From Neobacillus pocheonensis (GTDB taxonomy: Bacteria; Bacillota; Bacilli; Bacillales; Cytobacillaceae), in NCBI GenBank assembly GCA_023702235.1, contig JAMQCR010000002.1, forward strand, positions 186,001 to 250,000: a DNA stretch of 64,000 nucleotides. The letters run 5' to 3'. The position numbers and the translations under genes were made by a program. The notes under the pieces are model-generated. The model was not told where the DNA came from and did not search any database. It was given only the letters and a program-made list of their open reading frames with translations. The number at the start of each line of letters is the position of its first letter. Position 1 is the first letter of the stretch. This document shows positions 54,960-63,867 of this stretch, piece after piece.

Positions 54960-55620
54960 GATTTTTAAGATTTTCTTTTTCCTTTTGACTTGCGAAGCGA
55001 GTGAGTTCCCCAAAAGGGGGATGATTTTTCCCCTTTTGCAAGTAGAACGAAAAACACGCATAGGCAATAGGTCAAGGGCGCTCTTAGCACAAAAAGTTTT
55101 TTGCTGTTGCGATAGCGCCTTTAAGCAAAAAAGTTTTTTGCCCCTTGACCGATTGACTAGCCTTCTTAGCTTCTAGCCGGAAAGGTTCGGGTTCCTACCG
55201 GCTGGAAGGTTAGAAGGCTTGCGCTGTTTTACGATTCGGAAGGCAAAAGGGAAAAATCAACAATAAAAGCAGCCGTTTCGGCTGCTCTCCTTTTGTCTCT
55301 TATTCTTTTGATCTTTCAATCTTTTGATTTTCTGGTTTTCGGCTCGTTCGGAATGGCGGTGTTAGCCGTAAATGGAACAGGAACCACCTACGGAATGTAG
55401 GCGCTAGCCGTACAATCCGTGGTTATCGGTCCATTTAATGGCGAAGCGACACATACGGAATGACAGAAAGGTGCTCTTTCCTTTCTGATCAGTCCGTAGT
55501 GCTGCCACCCAAAGTCGTTCAGTATGCTTTTAACCTTAAGCTTATAAAGTCCTAATTTCTGAAGAAAAATCGCAGCCTTAAGGCTGCATGACTGGCAAAA
55601 AACTGTAGGGGGATGTAGGA
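54960..55620. other. Highly structured non-coding region beside ArdC
   Basis: About 650 bp without a convincing ORF but with several complementary segments: GGTCAAGGGC (55071) with GCCCCTTGACC (55140), CTTCTAGCCGG / CCGGCTGGAAG (55170-55207), AGCAGCCG / CGGCTGCT (55268-55286), the palindrome GCAGCCTTAAGGCTGC (55573-55588), and repeated AAAAGTTTTTTGC (55098, 55129). Next to transfer genes such a region could hold an oriT, a replication origin or a structured RNA. Nothing decides among these. Confidence 0.4.
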
Positions 55621-55698
55621 TATCCAAAATTTTTTAACATACTCCTTGAATTATAGGAACAAATGTTCCTATAATATATGGGAGAGGGGGAATTTTTA

Positions 55699-55881
55699 AT
55701 GAATAAAGATCCTAAAGATCGTGGTATGAAGAAATGGAATGGCTTTTTCATGCCGGAAACCATAAAAATGTTGAAGGATCTTTGGCAGGATGAAAATAAA
55801 ACACCTAGACCATATCTCGATGAAACAAAAATAGAAGAGATGGAACGACTATTATCTGAAAGCAAGCTGACTTCTTATTAG
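55699..55881 (+). CDS. YolD-like protein, shortened
   Basis: 60 aa: DPKDRGMKKWNGFFMPETIK followed by MLKDLWQDENKTPRPYLDET. This is the N-terminal half of YolD-like proteins (usually 100-115 aa), small partners found before UvrX/DinB-type polymerases on Bacillus phages and plasmids. ATG at 55699 follows GGAGAGGGGG. The frame stops at 55881 after ESKLTSY, where the strand-rich second half should begin, and a convergent frame overlaps the 3' end by 30 bp. It is therefore probably truncated at a junction. No polymerase gene follows. Confidence 0.55.
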   Translation: MNKDPKDRGMKKWNGFFMPETIKMLKDLWQDENKTPRPYLDETKIEEMERLLSESKLTSY

Positions 55882-56446
55882 CCCCAGTTGATCCAAGATA
55901 TGTTGCATCCAAAGTGCCCAAGTATGGTCAACTATTTGAATACGACGAGGAGGACCCACAGTTTTATTTTGCAGTGGTAATATGTCAATTAGCCTTTCTG
56001 TTCTAATATCTTTCCAGGCATCACAATCCAAAAAAAGAATACTTTTTGAACATTGCATGTCTTCCTGCCCTGTTCCAGCACATAATTTATGTTGAATCTC
56101 ATCACTTTCCTCTATAAATTCCTGTGCACTTCTAAACTTGTTAATCCATTTTACAATATCATCCTGAGAGGGTTTATTAGCTCGTCTCTTTGACTCAATA
56201 AAGACTGCTTCAAAACGTTGTTTACAAGGATCCCAAAACGAAGCAACAGAATCCATAGACATTGTATCGTCATCTATAACATCATCTTCATCAGAAGTTT
56301 CTTCACCTATCCTTTTAAAGTCTTGATTTTTCAAAGCTATATACCAACCCAAACCATTTAAAAGATGGGCAAAATAATACTCATCTCTCCGCCACCTGTT
56401 CTCTAAGCTAATTTGTGTAGTTCCTTTAAAGCCGTTTCCTAGCCCT
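55852..56446 (-). pseudogene. Unknown protein, N-terminally truncated; nuclease-like motif
   Basis: An open frame of about 198 codons between a TAG at 56447 and the stop at 55852, without a usable start. Residues include LENRWRRDEYYFAHLLNGLG, an acidic stretch EETSDEDDVIDDDT, FWDPCKQRFEAVFIESKRRA and ILFLDCDAWKDIRTERLIDI. The D-x(10)-E-S-K spacing in FWDP...VFIESK with strand-like flanks resembles the PD-(D/E)XK nuclease core, but this rests on one motif. I do not recognise the family. It converges on the truncated YolD gene. Confidence 0.4.
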
Positions 56447-56587
56447 GTCTAAAGCATAAAATTTGATTTTGGGTATAAAGGAAAATAATATAGAGATATC
56501 GCAAATTATCAATATCCTTTTGTTCGATTAGTTATACGCATTCCAAGCAAAATAGATTTTAATAAGATCAGAAAGGGGCGGGCACCG

Positions 56588-56929
56588 TTGAATCGGGAAT
56601 CAAATATGATAAATGACGAACAGGCAGTTGAAATTTTCAAGGCTCTGTCAAATCAAATAAGAGTAAATATTCTGCAAATGTTGAAAGAACCTGATAATAA
56701 TTTTTCCCCGCAGGCCCATGTCATCAAAGAAAAAGGCTTTGATGGCGGGGTTTGTGTTAGTGATATTCGCAGCAAAGTAGGACTATCACAGTCCACTACC
56801 TCCCAGTATTTGTCTATCCTATTGCAAAGCGGGCTGGTGGAAATGAAACGAATCGGACAATGGACTTATTATCGACGCAATGAGGAAACCATTAAACAGT
56901 TTGAAAAGTATATAGGCTTAAAAATATAA
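56588..56929 (+). CDS. ArsR-family winged-helix regulator
   Basis: 113 aa. The DNA-binding core is FKALSNQIRVNILQMLKEPD, GGVCVSDIRSKVGLSQSTTS then QYLSILLQSGLVEMKRIGQW and TYYRRNEETIKQFEKYI. The CxC metal-binding pair of ArsR/SmtB is absent; there is a single Cys (GVCVSD), so it is probably not a classical metal sensor. TTG at 56588 has AAAGGGG at a 9-nt spacing; ATG at 56606 is the alternative. It is the first gene of the flavin-enzyme cluster, 20 bp before the first monooxygenase, and is its likely regulator. Confidence 0.82.
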   Translation: MNRESNMINDEQAVEIFKALSNQIRVNILQMLKEPDNNFSPQAHVIKEKGFDGGVCVSDIRSKVGLSQSTTSQYLSILLQSGLVEMKRIGQWTYYRRNEETIKQFEKYIGLKI

Positions 56930-56949
56930 CCTTTTAAGGAGGACCAAGA

Positions 56950-57915
56950 GTGAGTTTTCAAAATCATCGTGCCTATAACAGCATGTACCAGAAAGACAAA
57001 ATGACACTCGGATTTATCCTCCCGACTGCCAGGATGTCTAAAAATCCGATTATGGAGAATCAGCTGGAGCTTGCCCGTAAAATTGAGGAATATGGCTTTG
57101 CTTCATTATGGCTCCGTGATATTACGATGCAGAATTTGAATATTGATGATAACGGCCAAAAGTACGATTTATGGATTTATTTGACGTATCTTGCTGCCTA
57201 TACGAAGCACATTGCGTTAGTGACAGGAAGTGTAGTTCTCCCTTTGCGCCACCCCGTCAGGGTAGCCAAGGAAGCTGCATCAATCGATCAATTGTTTCCA
57301 GGTCGATTGATTATGGGAGTGGCATCAGGGGACAGGGAAAAAGACTTTACAGCTTTAGGGATATCTAAGCAAGAAAGCGGTCCGTTATTTAAAGAAAATT
57401 TTGAAATTCTCGACCGGCTGTTAAAAGAGGATCAGCCGACAATCCACAGCCACGCCGGGCTGATCGATGGTACAGATATGAGGTTAATCCCAAAGCCTGT
57501 ATCTTCGATTCCGACCATGGTGACTGGATTTAGCAATCAGTCTATCAATTGGATAGCCAGGAATGGGGATGGGTGGCTTCAATACCCAAGAAGCATTATT
57601 CAACAGGCGCAGCTTATCCAGGATTATCGTGCTTTAACTGAAGTTCATGCTCCAGGAGATTTTAAACCCTTCTCTCAAAGCTTGTTCATCAATTTATTGG
57701 AAAATCCCGATGAAATGCCTGTCCCCATACCCTTAGGCTATTCCGTGGGAAGAAACCGTTTAGTTGATCTACTTCATCAATTTCAAGCGATTGGTGTCAA
57801 CCATTTGGCGTTTGTTCTGTATTTTTCCAAGCGCCCTCCAGAGGAAGTAATCCAGGAACTTGGAGAATTTGTTTTACCCTACTTTCCAACCCATAAAGGT
57901 ACAGGCAGGCTTTAA
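56950..57915 (+). CDS. Luciferase-like (LLM) flavin-dependent oxidoreductase, first copy
   Basis: 321 aa TIM-barrel protein: LGFILPTARMSKNPIMENQL, EYGFASLWLRDITMQNLNID, HIALVTGSVVLPLRHPVRVA, KEAASIDQLFPGRLIMGVAS and GDREKDFTALGI, matching the TIGR03571-type LLM group. These enzymes use reduced FMN and O2. The start is GTG at 56950 behind AAGGAGGA. It overlaps nothing and is followed after 30 bp by a second LLM of another subgroup. No flavin reductase gene is in the cluster. Substrate unknown. Confidence 0.82.
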   Translation: MSFQNHRAYNSMYQKDKMTLGFILPTARMSKNPIMENQLELARKIEEYGFASLWLRDITMQNLNIDDNGQKYDLWIYLTYLAAYTKHIALVTGSVVLPLRHPVRVAKEAASIDQLFPGRLIMGVASGDREKDFTALGISKQESGPLFKENFEILDRLLKEDQPTIHSHAGLIDGTDMRLIPKPVSSIPTMVTGFSNQSINWIARNGDGWLQYPRSIIQQAQLIQDYRALTEVHAPGDFKPFSQSLFINLLENPDEMPVPIPLGYSVGRNRLVDLLHQFQAIGVNHLAFVLYFSKRPPEEVIQELGEFVLPYFPTHKGTGRL

Positions 57916-57946
57916 AAAATTAAATTGTATAAAAGGAGGAAGAATT

Positions 57947-58954
57947 ATGACAAAGAAAATAGAACTTTCAGTACTAGATCCCTCCCCAATTGTCGAGGGA
58001 GGATCAGCCGAACTTTCCCTTCAAAACACGCTTGATCTAGCAAAGAAAACAGAGCAGTGGGGATATAAACGGTTTTGGCTTGCTGAACATCATAATTGGG
58101 CAGGAATGGCGAGTTCAGCATCCCCGATCGTAATTGGACGAGTAGCCTCTGTCACGGAAAAAATGCGTATTGGATCAGGCGCAATGCTGCTTTCCCATTA
58201 TTCTCCTCTTTCCGTGGCTGAGCAATTTGGAACATTAGAAACCTTCTTCCCTGGCCGGATCGACCTTGGATTGGGGCGGGCACCTGGCACCGACCAATAT
58301 ACAGCAAATGTATTGCGGCAGCGGGTTGCTGGTGAACCTGAATTTGATGCCCGGCTTGAGGAGCTTATCGCATATCTTTATGGTACAGGAACAGCCACTA
58401 AGAATGGTTCATTTAGCTTTCACGCCATTCCCGGCGAAAAAACAAATGTGCCAATTTGGCTGTTAGGTTCAGGGTTTTATAGTGCACAATTGGCTGGAAT
58501 ACTTGGGTTACAATTCTCTTTCGCGGGACATTTTGCTCCAGGTAACATGATGGAAGCCATAAAACTGTACCGGGATTATTTTCGTCCGTCTCAATTTTTG
58601 GAGGAGCCTTATGTACTGTTAGCCGTTCAAGTGGTGGCTGCTGATGAGAAACAGGAGGCACAAAGGCTTGCCACTTCGATGTATCAAAAATTTCTTTTGT
58701 TAACCCGCGGACAGCCTTCGCCCTTTTTGCCTCCTGTTGATAATATGGACGAGCTTTGGAACGATAATGAACGCAGGGCGGTTGAAGAACAGCTTTTCAC
58801 TTCCATCATCGGGGACCCTGCAGGTGTGAAGCAGCAGCTCCATGAGTTAATAGAAAAGACTGACGCTGATGAAATTATGGCTCATACAGAGATTTTTGAT
58901 CATAAGGCACGGCTGCGCTCTTATGAAATTTTGGCTCAGGCTGCAGTAAATTAA
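57947..58954 (+). CDS. Luciferase-like (LLM) monooxygenase, second copy (MsnO8 type)
   Basis: 335 aa. The subgroup signature is LSVLDPSPIVEGGSAELSLQ, YKRFWLAEHHNWAGMASSAS, IRIGSGAMLLSH-like (MRIGSGAMLLSHYSPLSVAE), FFPGRIDLGLGRAPGTDQYT and PVDNMDELW. ATG at 57947 follows AAGGAGGAAG; the frame open from 57860 only overlaps the previous gene. A Zn/flavin-independent substrate role cannot be told; the subgroup contains bacterial luciferase-like oxidases of unknown substrate. About 50% of residues look shared with the third copy. Confidence 0.85.
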   Translation: MTKKIELSVLDPSPIVEGGSAELSLQNTLDLAKKTEQWGYKRFWLAEHHNWAGMASSASPIVIGRVASVTEKMRIGSGAMLLSHYSPLSVAEQFGTLETFFPGRIDLGLGRAPGTDQYTANVLRQRVAGEPEFDARLEELIAYLYGTGTATKNGSFSFHAIPGEKTNVPIWLLGSGFYSAQLAGILGLQFSFAGHFAPGNMMEAIKLYRDYFRPSQFLEEPYVLLAVQVVAADEKQEAQRLATSMYQKFLLLTRGQPSPFLPPVDNMDELWNDNERRAVEEQLFTSIIGDPAGVKQQLHELIEKTDADEIMAHTEIFDHKARLRSYEILAQAAVN

Positions 58955-59110
58955 ACAGTGTCTAGTCTAATAAAGGATGTATTTTCTGCAGATATTAAAT
59001 CAGTTAAATTAATGTGATTTAGATTGAAGCAGTAAAAGAAGACAAAGAAAACAACCTGTAAATTCTTTTATAGGTTTGAAACGAAATTTTTAAAGAAAGA
59101 AGATGAGCAT

Positions 59111-60137
59111 ATGCCTGAAAATGATACAAAACAAATTACGGATATTCCATTCTCGGTCCTGGATCTCTCTCCAATTGCAGATGGAAGTACGCCGGCTGAT
59201 TCTTTTCGCAATACTTTGGAGCTGGCCCGGCTCGCTGAAAAGCTGGGGTATAACCGATATTGGCTCGCTGAGCATCATAATATGCCATTTATCGCCAGCT
59301 CTGCAACATCGGTAGTCATTTCCCATGTTGCAGCAGGTACATCAAAAATCCGGGTAGGTTCAGGCGGCATTATGCTGCCGAATCATGCACCTCTTGTTAT
59401 TGCTGAGCAATTTGGTACTCTGGAATCATTATATCCAGGACGTATTGATCTTGGCTTGCGGCCGTGCACCAGGCACTGATCAGCATACCGCACGTGCATT
59501 AAGACGTGACTTGAGAAGTTCAGGAGAAGATTTCCCTGAGCAGCTGGCTGAGCTCCGGAATTACTTTGACCCTTCCCTGGCACAAGGATATAGTCATGTT
59601 AAAGCAATTCCGGGTGAGGGATTAAACATACCTATTTGGCTGTTAGGTTCAAGCGGATACAGTGCCCAGCTGGCAGGAGAGCTTGGACTGCCGTTTGCAT
59701 TTGCGAGCCATTTCTCGCCGCATAACACACTGCCGGCTATCCAGCTGTACCGCCGTTCGTTTAAGCCTTCTAAAGTACTGGACAAGCCGCATGCAATGGT
59801 AGGGCTAAACATCATTGCGGCCGACACAGATCAAGAAGCTGAGCGGCTCGCTACAACATTGCAGCAGCAGTTCTTGAATTTGATGCGCGGGAAGGAAGTC
59901 CCATTGCAGCCGCCAGTGGATAATATTAATGATATAGCGAGCGACTATGAAATAGCTGTCCTTGAGAATCAATTAGGAACTTCGATTGTCGGCAGTCCTC
60001 AAATCGTAAAAGAAAAGCTGGAAAAGTTTCTGGATGAAAGTCAAGCCGATGAAATCATGGCAATCGCCCAAGTTTACGATCATAAGGCCCGCCTCCATTC
60101 CTATGAAATATTGGCAGAAATTACTCAGCTAAAATAG
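59111..60137 (+). pseudogene. Luciferase-like (LLM) monooxygenase, third copy, frameshifted
   Basis: A tandem paralogue of the gene at 57947 (FSVLDLSPIADGSTPADSFR, YNRYWLAEHHNMPFIASSAT, SGGIMLPNHAPLVIAEQFGT). The frame breaks at about 59458: GRIDLGL is followed by RPCTRH instead of GRAPGTDQ, and removing one C from TTGCGGCCGTGCACC restores the conserved GRAPGTDQHTARALRR. The remainder is complete (IPIWLLGSSGYSAQLAGELG, PPVDNINDIASDYE, DHKARLHSYEILAE). ATG at 59111 follows GAAAGAAGATGA. About 342 aa if repaired. Confidence 0.78.
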
Positions 60138-60305
60138 GTCAAAACTCGCCGATCCTTATGGCAAGCTTTTAATCTATCTCTTTAAATTTTTTTTTATAGA
60201 ATATAAAAAAGTGCCTGTCAAATAAATTTTTGTAGTCTATGTTATCCATTTGCTAAATAGCAAAACCCTTTAACAAACTTGATGTAAACAAAAGGAGAAA
60301 AAAAG

Positions 60306-61427
60306 ATGAATCCAAAATATGAAGCTGCTTTTAAACCATTTACCTTCCGTTCTGGAGTTAAAATAAAGAACCGTATTACAATGGCACCCATGACCAATAC
60401 GGCGGCACATGAAAATGGTGAAGTATCAGACGAAGAAGTTGCGTATTATCAAGAACGTGCCGGTGGTGTAGGAGCGGTAATCACCGCATGCACATACGTC
60501 ACCAGGAATGGAAAAGGATTCCCGGGTGAATTTGGTGCAGATTCCGATTCCCTAATCCCTAGTTTAAGACGTGTGGCGACAGCTATACAGGAAAAAGGTT
60601 CAAAGGCAATTTTACAAATTTTTCACGGTGGCAGAATGTGCCCGCCTGAAGAATTGCTCGATCGTCAACCAATTGCTCCGAGTGCGGTAGCAGCGGAACG
60701 GGACGATGCCGTGGTACCTCGGGAAATGACAGCAGACGAAATCGATGAAATTATTAAAGCATTTGGTGAAGCAACCAGAAGAGCAATCGAAGCTGGGTAT
60801 GATGGAGTTGAAATCCATGGTGCCAATACGTATTTGATTCAGCAATTCTTTTCTCCACACTCAAATCGCAGAACTGACAAGTGGGGTGGAACGCTGGAAA
60901 AACGTATGTCCTTCCCGCTTGCTGTAGTTGACGCTGTTAAAAAAGCAGTTTCAGACCATGCAACAAAACCTTTTATCATCGGCTATCGGTTATCGCCTGA
61001 AGAAAGAGAGAATCCTGGCATCACCATGGAAGAAACGTTGCAATTAGTGGACAAGTTAGCGGAACAGGACCTGGATTATCTTCATATTTCTGTCGGCGGC
61101 TTTTGGAACGGATCAATCCGTGATGATAACGATCAGACATCCCGAGTTGTTATGATCCATGAGCGTGTCGGCGATCGTGTTCCTGTGATGGGTGTTGGGA
61201 TGCTGCGGACACCCGATGAAGTGATAAAAGCATTTGAAACAGGTGTACCTTTAATCGCTTTAGGGAGGGAATTGATAATGGAACCTCAGTGGGTACAAAA
61301 AGTACAAGCCGGTGAAGAAGACAAAATCCGTACAACATTATCTAAAAAAGATCAAAAAGAACTGGCTATTTCTGATAAAATGTGGGAGTACTATACTGGC
61401 ATCCCTGGCTGGCTTCCTATTGTATAA
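60306..61427 (+). CDS. Old Yellow Enzyme-like NADH:flavin oxidoreductase
   Basis: 373 aa FMN TIM barrel of the NADH oxidase/OYE family: IKNRITMAPMTNTAAHENGE, ILQIFHGGRMCPPEELLDRQ, DGVEIHGANTYLIQQFFSPH, SNRRTDKWGGTLEKRM and IALGRELIMEP. The HGAN motif replaces the HGAH/HSAH pair that binds substrate in many OYEs, bringing it closer to YqiG-like members. It would reduce activated alkenes with NAD(P)H. ATG at 60306 follows AAAGGAG. It is in the plus-strand flavin-enzyme cluster and is followed by a terminator at 61559-61583. Confidence 0.85.
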   Translation: MNPKYEAAFKPFTFRSGVKIKNRITMAPMTNTAAHENGEVSDEEVAYYQERAGGVGAVITACTYVTRNGKGFPGEFGADSDSLIPSLRRVATAIQEKGSKAILQIFHGGRMCPPEELLDRQPIAPSAVAAERDDAVVPREMTADEIDEIIKAFGEATRRAIEAGYDGVEIHGANTYLIQQFFSPHSNRRTDKWGGTLEKRMSFPLAVVDAVKKAVSDHATKPFIIGYRLSPEERENPGITMEETLQLVDKLAEQDLDYLHISVGGFWNGSIRDDNDQTSRVVMIHERVGDRVPVMGVGMLRTPDEVIKAFETGVPLIALGRELIMEPQWVQKVQAGEEDKIRTTLSKKDQKELAISDKMWEYYTGIPGWLPIV

Positions 61428-61555
61428 GGAGTTCACTTATCTCATTCCATCTCTGCTTCCTTGAATTGTTCAACAAAAAATGGGAATCGTGATGATAATT
61501 GTCCTTGCTCAGCAAGTATAAGAATATACCTTATACTAAACAAGACGGAACATTT

Positions 61556-61586
61556 TAAAGGGAAACCATCTTAGTGGTTTCCCTCC
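61556..61586 (+). terminator. Rho-independent terminator after the OYE-like gene
   Basis: AGGGAAACCA (61559-61568) pairs with TGGTTTCCCT (61574-61583), followed by CCTTTATT. The 3' T run is weak. Confidence 0.6.
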
Positions 61587-61696
61587 TTTATTGAGTATTA
61601 GAGCAGAAAATCAGCCATAGTTCATTTGTTTATGACTAGAAGTTATTGTTAATATAAAATCAACAATAGACGCCCATAGAAAGGATTGGATCTAAA

Positions 61697-62496
61697 GTGA
61701 ACCTGGGATTAAAAGATAAAACGGCACTCGTAACAGGCGGCAGTAAAGGTATTGGAAAAGCAATTGCCGTCGCGTTTGCCAAGGAAGGCACCAATGTTGT
61801 AATTTGTGGCCGTGGTGAAGAAGCATTAAAAGAAGCAGCAGCGGAAATTGAAAAGCTGGGAGGCAATGTGCTTGCCCTTCAGGCGGATTTAACGAAACAA
61901 TCTGATGTGGAACATCTGGTCTCCTCTGCAATCGACCGCTTCAAATCAATCGATATACTCGTAAATAATGCAGGAATAGCCAGTGGATTTGATGATTTTG
62001 AAACATTGGATATCAAGGCTGGCAGCATATATTTGATGTGAATGTATTTGGGACTGTCCGCGTAACCAAAGCAGTTATCCCTTTTATGAAAAAAGCCGGA
62101 TTTGGACGCATCATTAATATTTCATCGGAATCAGGGCTTCAGCCTGATTCGTTTATGCCTCATTATAATGCTTCAAAGGCAGCAATTATCAATTTTTCAA
62201 AAAGCTTATCAAAGGCGTATGCCGCACAGGGAATTCTGGTGAATACTGTGTCACCAGCATTTATCATGACACCAATGCTGGAAAATCTATTAAAAGATAA
62301 TGCGAAGCAGCTGAATATAACCTATGAAGAAGCTACTCAACAATTTTTAAAGGAAAACCGTCCACATGTCGAAGTAAAACGGCATGGAACAGTTGATGAA
62401 GCAGCGTCTGCTGTTGTTTATCTTGCTTCTGAACAGGCTTCCTTTATTAATGGTGTAAACCTTCGGGTAGATGGCGGTTCGGTTGCGAGTATATAA
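61697..62496 (+). pseudogene. Short-chain dehydrogenase/reductase (SDR), frameshifted
   Basis: Classical SDR of about 266 aa in two frames. The first gives the NAD(P) motif TGGSKGIGKAIAVAFAKEG (about 14-32) and LVNNAGIASGFDDFET. The second gives FDVNVFGTVRVTKAVIPFMK, the catalytic Ser in NISSESG, Tyr and Lys in HYNASKAA, and the C-terminus FINGVNLRVDGGSVASI. Between them GATATCAAGGCTGGCAG would read on correctly (GWQHIFDVNV) if AA were AAA at about 62015, so one base is missing in a short homopolymer. The start is GTG 61697 behind AAAGGATTGG. Last gene of the flavin-enzyme cluster. Confidence 0.8.
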
Positions 62497-62525
62497 ATTA
62501 AGCTAATTCTTAAGAAAAAAACTTA

Positions 62526-62563
62526 AACAAAAAAGGCTATCTTTTATCGATAGCCGCTTTTTT
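62526..62563. terminator. Bidirectional rho-independent terminator
   Basis: AAAAAAGGCTATC (62529-62541) and GATAGCCGCTTTTTT (62549-62563) form a stem flanked by A and T runs, between the SDR and the convergent GGDEF remnant. Confidence 0.75.
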
Positions 62564-62565
62564 GT

Positions 62566-62766
62566 TTAGATTACACTTACCTGATTCCTCCCGTTTTCTT
62601 TAGATATGTATAAAGCTTTATCAGCCCGAGATAGTAAAGAATGCTTCGTGTCACCCTTTTTATATTCTGTAACACCAAAACTGCATGTGATTTTTCTTTG
62701 AATAGTCCTAGGGATAATTAGTAAACATGCTTGGAGTTTACCGTTATTTATGGTACGGTTCACCAC
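62566..62766 (-). pseudogene. GGDEF domain, C-terminal remnant
   Basis: The last 40 residues (ITCSFGVTEYKKGDTKHSLL then SRADKALYISKENGRNQVSV) are the extreme C-terminus of a diguanylate cyclase domain. The GGDEF active-site loop and everything before it are missing, and the 66-aa frame has no proper start. It is a dead fragment. Between 62767 and 62930 there is only a terminator-like hairpin (AGCCTA 62821-62826 / TAGGCT 62841-62846 plus T run). Confidence 0.7.
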
Positions 62767-62930
62767 TATTAATGCTGAACTACATCCTCCACAATCTGGC
62801 CCTATTGTTGAATACTAAATAGCCTATGCTCACCATGGTCTAGGCTTTTTTTACGAGTTTCTTCTATTATATATTTGGTACTTTTCAATTTAATGTCGTA
62901 TTCCTTAACTAACTTTGATCACCTTCATAA

Positions 62931-63848
62931 TTAAAATTTCGGCATAGCTTCCACAGCATCCGCCAAATCACTATAGGAATCTTTTAAATATCGTGCTGTG
63001 GTTGATATGTTACTATGACCAGCGAGTCTCCTCACTTTTTCAATGTCATTATTCGTGGCTTTCAACATCCATTTGCAAAACGTATGTCGGAACATATGGG
63101 GTGTTAACTTTTTCTTTGGCAAACTGTAACTTTCAATCATCGACTGGATCCCACGAACCGTAAATTTGGCTGACCTCTGGCTATAAAACACATAGGGTGA
63201 CTCTTCCACATGAAGTTTTTTGTTTGCCATTTCTGCTCTAAAAATTAACCAGTCGTACAGTTCCTGCCACAAGGTATTGGACATGGGCACCGTCCGAAGC
63301 TTCCAACCTTTCCCTAATATCCGAATACGCCTTAACTCTAAGTCAAGATCGGTTAACTTTAAATTTGATAGTTCATCCACCCTCAAACCAGCGTACGTCA
63401 ATAAATAAATAATGGCGCGATCACGTCGGTACTTTTCTTCGGGATCCACTCCTCTGCTTTTGACCGGTGTCTTTCTCACCCGATGTAAAAGATCTTCAAA
63501 TTCTTCTTCTGTGAGCCACATGATCTTTTCTTGATCTTCATCGGCAGATTTTAAATCAGGGATTTCCTCCATTGGATTATGTGGCAGTCTATTACTTTTT
63601 TGCGCCCATGAATAAAAACTGCGTAAAGAATTTAATCGGCGATTAATCGTCGTGATCGCCAATGGCTTTCCTTCAAGTGGATTTAACAAACTAATAATCC
63701 ACTTTCTTACATCCGTTGCCGTCACAAATTGATCTGGATGAATATGTAAATCATCTAAAAATATATGGATATCATTCCGATAGGAAATAATAGTTTTTGG
63801 GGACTTGTTATTTTTCTGAAGATTAGCAATATATTCTTCTATCATCAT
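62931..63848 (-). CDS. Tyrosine recombinase, copy 2, intact (XerC/TnpI-like)
   Basis: 305 aa. The N-terminal SAM-like core-binding domain (MIEEYIANLQKNNKSPKTII, INRRLNSLRSFYSWAQKSNR) is followed by the catalytic domain with Arg in TYAGLRVDELSNLKL, Lys in ILGKGWKLRTVP, HMFRHTFCKWML, GHSNISTTARY and the nucleophile Tyr in ARYLKDSY. All five catalytic residues are present. ATG at 63848 follows AAAAGGTGA. The upstream 130 bp are conserved with those of copy 1 at 41489. It could be a transposon resolvase (TnpI-like) or an element integrase; similarity to XerC/D is general. Confidence 0.85.
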   Translation of the reverse strand: MMIEEYIANLQKNNKSPKTIISYRNDIHIFLDDLHIHPDQFVTATDVRKWIISLLNPLEGKPLAITTINRRLNSLRSFYSWAQKSNRLPHNPMEEIPDLKSADEDQEKIMWLTEEEFEDLLHRVRKTPVKSRGVDPEEKYRRDRAIIYLLTYAGLRVDELSNLKLTDLDLELRRIRILGKGWKLRTVPMSNTLWQELYDWLIFRAEMANKKLHVEESPYVFYSQRSAKFTVRGIQSMIESYSLPKKKLTPHMFRHTFCKWMLKATNNDIEKVRRLAGHSNISTTARYLKDSYSDLADAVEAMPKF

Positions 63849-63867
63849 TTTCACCTTTTAACTTATA

